A program made the position numbers and the translations under genes. From assembly GCA_903911145.1 (NCBI GenBank), contig CAIWCD010000028.1, forward strand, positions 37,365 to 101,364: a stretch of DNA of 64,000 nucleotides. Reading direction: 5' to 3'. The notes beneath the pieces were generated by a model. It did not search any database and was not told the origin of the DNA. It worked only from the letters and a program-made list of their open reading frames with translations. Shown here piece by piece: positions 62,611 to 64,000 of the stretch; position 1 is the first letter of the stretch; every line of letters starts with the position of its first letter. Origin of the DNA: an uncultured delta proteobacterium. Lineage in GTDB: Bacteria > Myxococcota > Myxococcia > Myxococcales > 40CM-4-68-19.

Positions 62611-63864
62611 ATGTCCGCCGAAACTCACGCCGATACCCGCTTTGCCGGAATTGTTCGACCCTACAAGAAGGCCGATGTCGAGCGGCTGCGCGGAACCGTC
62701 CGCATTGAGCACACGCTGGCCAAGCTTGGCGCCAAACGCCTCTGGGAGATGATGCACACGACTCCCTTCGTAAATGCACTGGGCGCGCTGACGGGAAACC
62801 AGGCGGTCCAGCAAGTACGCGCCGGATTGAATGCGATCTATCTCTCGGGCTGGCAGGTCGCGGCGGACGCGAACCTGTCGGGAGAGATGTATCCGGATCA
62901 GAGCCTCTATCCGGCCAATAGCGTGCCGGCCGTGGTGCGCAAGATCAACGCGGCCCTCCTGCGCGCGGACCAGATCGATCATTCGGAAGGGAAGAGCGGA
63001 CATCATTGGCTGGCGCCGATCCTCGCCGACGCCGAGGCCGGCTTCGGCGGACCGCTCAATGCCTATGAGTTGATGAAGGGAATGATTGAGGCCGGTGCTG
63101 CCGGCGTTCATTTCGAGGACCAACTCGCCTCGGAAAAGAAGTGCGGGCATATGGGTGGCAAGGTGCTGGTGCCGACGAGCCAGTTCATTCGCACGCTCGT
63201 TGCTGCTCGTCTCGCGGCCGATGTGATGGGCGTGCCGACCATTCTCGTCGCGCGGACCGATGCCGATAGCGCGAAGCTGATTACGTCGGATATCGACGAA
63301 CGCGACCGTCCCTTCAATGAATCGCAAGAGCGCACGCCGGAAGGCTTCTTCAAGGTCAAGAGCGGCATTGAGCCGGCGATTGCTCGCGGCCTCGCTTATG
63401 CGCCTTACGCGGATATGGTCTGGTGCGAGACGTCGACGCCCGATCTCAAGCAGGCAAAGCAGTTCGCCGACGGGATCCACGCCAAGTATCCCAAGAAGCT
63501 GCTCGCCTATAACTGCTCGCCGTCGTTTAATTGGAAGAAGCACCTCGATGACGCGACCATCGCCAAGTTCCAGCGCGAGCTCGGCGCGATGGGTTACAAG
63601 TTCCAGTTCGTCACCCTCGCGGGATTCCATTCGCTGAATTATTCGATGTACACGCTGGCGCACGATTACAAGGACGCGGGAATGGCGGCGTACTCCAAGC
63701 TGCAGACTGCAGAGTTCGATGCGGAGAAGATCGGATATACCGCGACCAAGCACCAGCGCGAGGTCGGCACGGGATACTTCGACGTCGTGGCAGAGGTGAT
63801 CGGCGGCGGCAAATCCTCGACGCTGGCGCTGCATGGCTCGACCGAATCGGAGCAGTTCTTCTAG
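62611..63864 (+). CDS. aceA: Isocitrate lyase
   Basis: 417 residues. Isocitrate is split to succinate and glyoxylate, first step of the glyoxylate shunt. The active-site loop is [10 protein letters not shown] with catalytic C178. Other typical stretches: [27 protein letters not shown] and [23 protein letters not shown] six bases before the ATG. Its TAG at 63862-63864 is directly followed by what looks like the end of an insertion sequence. Confidence 0.95.
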   Translation: MSAETHADTRFAGIVRPYKKADVERLRGTVRIEHTLAKLGAKRLWEMMHTTPFVNALGALTGNQAVQQVRAGLNAIYLSGWQVAADANLSGEMYPDQSLYPANSVPAVVRKINAALLRADQIDHSEGKSGHHWLAPILADAEAGFGGPLNAYELMKGMIEAGAAGVHFEDQLASEKKCGHMGGKVLVPTSQFIRTLVAARLAADVMGVPTILVARTDADSAKLITSDIDERDRPFNESQERTPEGFFKVKSGIEPAIARGLAYAPYADMVWCETSTPDLKQAKQFADGIHAKYPKKLLAYNCSPSFNWKKHLDDATIAKFQRELGAMGYKFQFVTLAGFHSLNYSMYTLAHDYKDAGMAAYSKLQTAEFDAEKIGYTATKHQREVGTGYFDVVAEVIGGGKSSTLALHGSTESEQFF

Positions 63865-64000
63865 CAGGGTGTTGAAGATCGCTCGGACGCGGAGTTCTGC
63901 CCTCGTCTCGCCGCCGACCTCGAAGAGGCCGGCGGTCGTCCGCCCAGGCCAGAGCTCAGGCGGTCTGCGGCGTCAGTTTCGCGATGCGGAGCAAGTTGTA
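63865..64000 (-). mobile_element. Probable end of an insertion sequence, truncated by the window
   Basis: CAGGGTGTTGAAG begins right at the aceA stop codon and looks like the terminal repeat of an IS. About 90 bases of non-coding DNA follow, then the 3' end of a minus-strand frame. The other IS end and any target duplication are outside the window. Confidence 0.4.
63956..64000 (-). CDS. Transposase C-terminus, partial
   Basis: Only the last 14 residues are in the window, YNLLRIAKLTPQTA plus TGA. A-Y-N-L-L/V-R near the C-terminus is common in DDE transposases of IS4/IS5/IS1182-like groups. The match is short, so the call leans on the adjoining IS-like end. Confidence 0.35.
   Translation of the reverse strand, partial: YNLLRIAKLTPQTA

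Noticed and set aside
1..64000. tRNA, rRNA or riboswitch
   Set aside because: I looked for T-loop and anticodon patterns and known riboswitch cores and saw none convincing. A covariance-model scan would decide.

Overview
The window is high-GC DNA from a gliding-type delta-proteobacterial lineage, most likely a myxobacterium (Myxococcota). The evidence is the large share of secreted lipoproteins with low-complexity Gly/Ser/Asp-Ala linkers, a 14-module cysteine-rich surface lipoprotein, a multi-gene chemosensory operon joined to HD-domain signalling proteins, hybrid kinases, a PEGA protein and a serpin. I found no tRNA, rRNA or CRISPR array.

Layout. 1-2449: the 3' part of a zinc-ribbon membrane protein, a small exported protein and a deoxyhypusine-synthase-like enzyme. 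2480-8947: a membrane-anchored papain-like protease diverging from an overlapping operon of aminotransferase, semialdehyde-type dehydrogenase, aminotransferase and lspA. 9018-17980: envelope genes (DUF4337, Cys-rich lipoprotein, DoxX, a TPR-like lipoprotein, secreted metallophosphoesterase, fibronectin-III lipoprotein, DUF4833) and a PilZ protein. 18053-28525: an orphan gene pair, ADP-forming acyl-CoA synthetase, HIT protein, a tightly overlapping GT-C-like/RlmF/GNAT block, a methyltransferase-DUF3293 fusion and a PEGA protein. 28555-34588: GFA-type zinc protein, GH1 lipoprotein, serpin and PEP synthase.

34758-50331 is a signalling island. On the minus strand lie an HD-GYP response regulator, a tandem pair of STAS-like proteins and a hybrid kinase that is broken by one in-frame TGA at the position of a conserved Trp. 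On the plus strand lie a soluble triple-PAS chemoreceptor, CheB, CheA with a receiver, CheW, CheY, CheR and a double-HD/HD-GYP protein. The parts fit a chemosensory array with no flagellar genes nearby, feeding cyclic-di-GMP turnover.

50473-58504 is an envelope operon: a giant AsmA-like protein, a lipoprotein and a beta-propeller/TPR protein, with stop/start overlaps. It recalls the YdbH-type inter-membrane lipid bridge operons. 58532-63864 is a glyoxylate-shunt module: malate synthase and isocitrate lyase diverge from a ScfR/RamB-like acyl-CoA-responsive regulator and an SDR, across an intergenic region with three ATT(G/T)ACAA repeats. The window ends in what looks like the end of an insertion sequence directly after the isocitrate lyase stop codon.

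All family calls come from reading translations by eye. No database search was run, so names without clear motifs are tentative.
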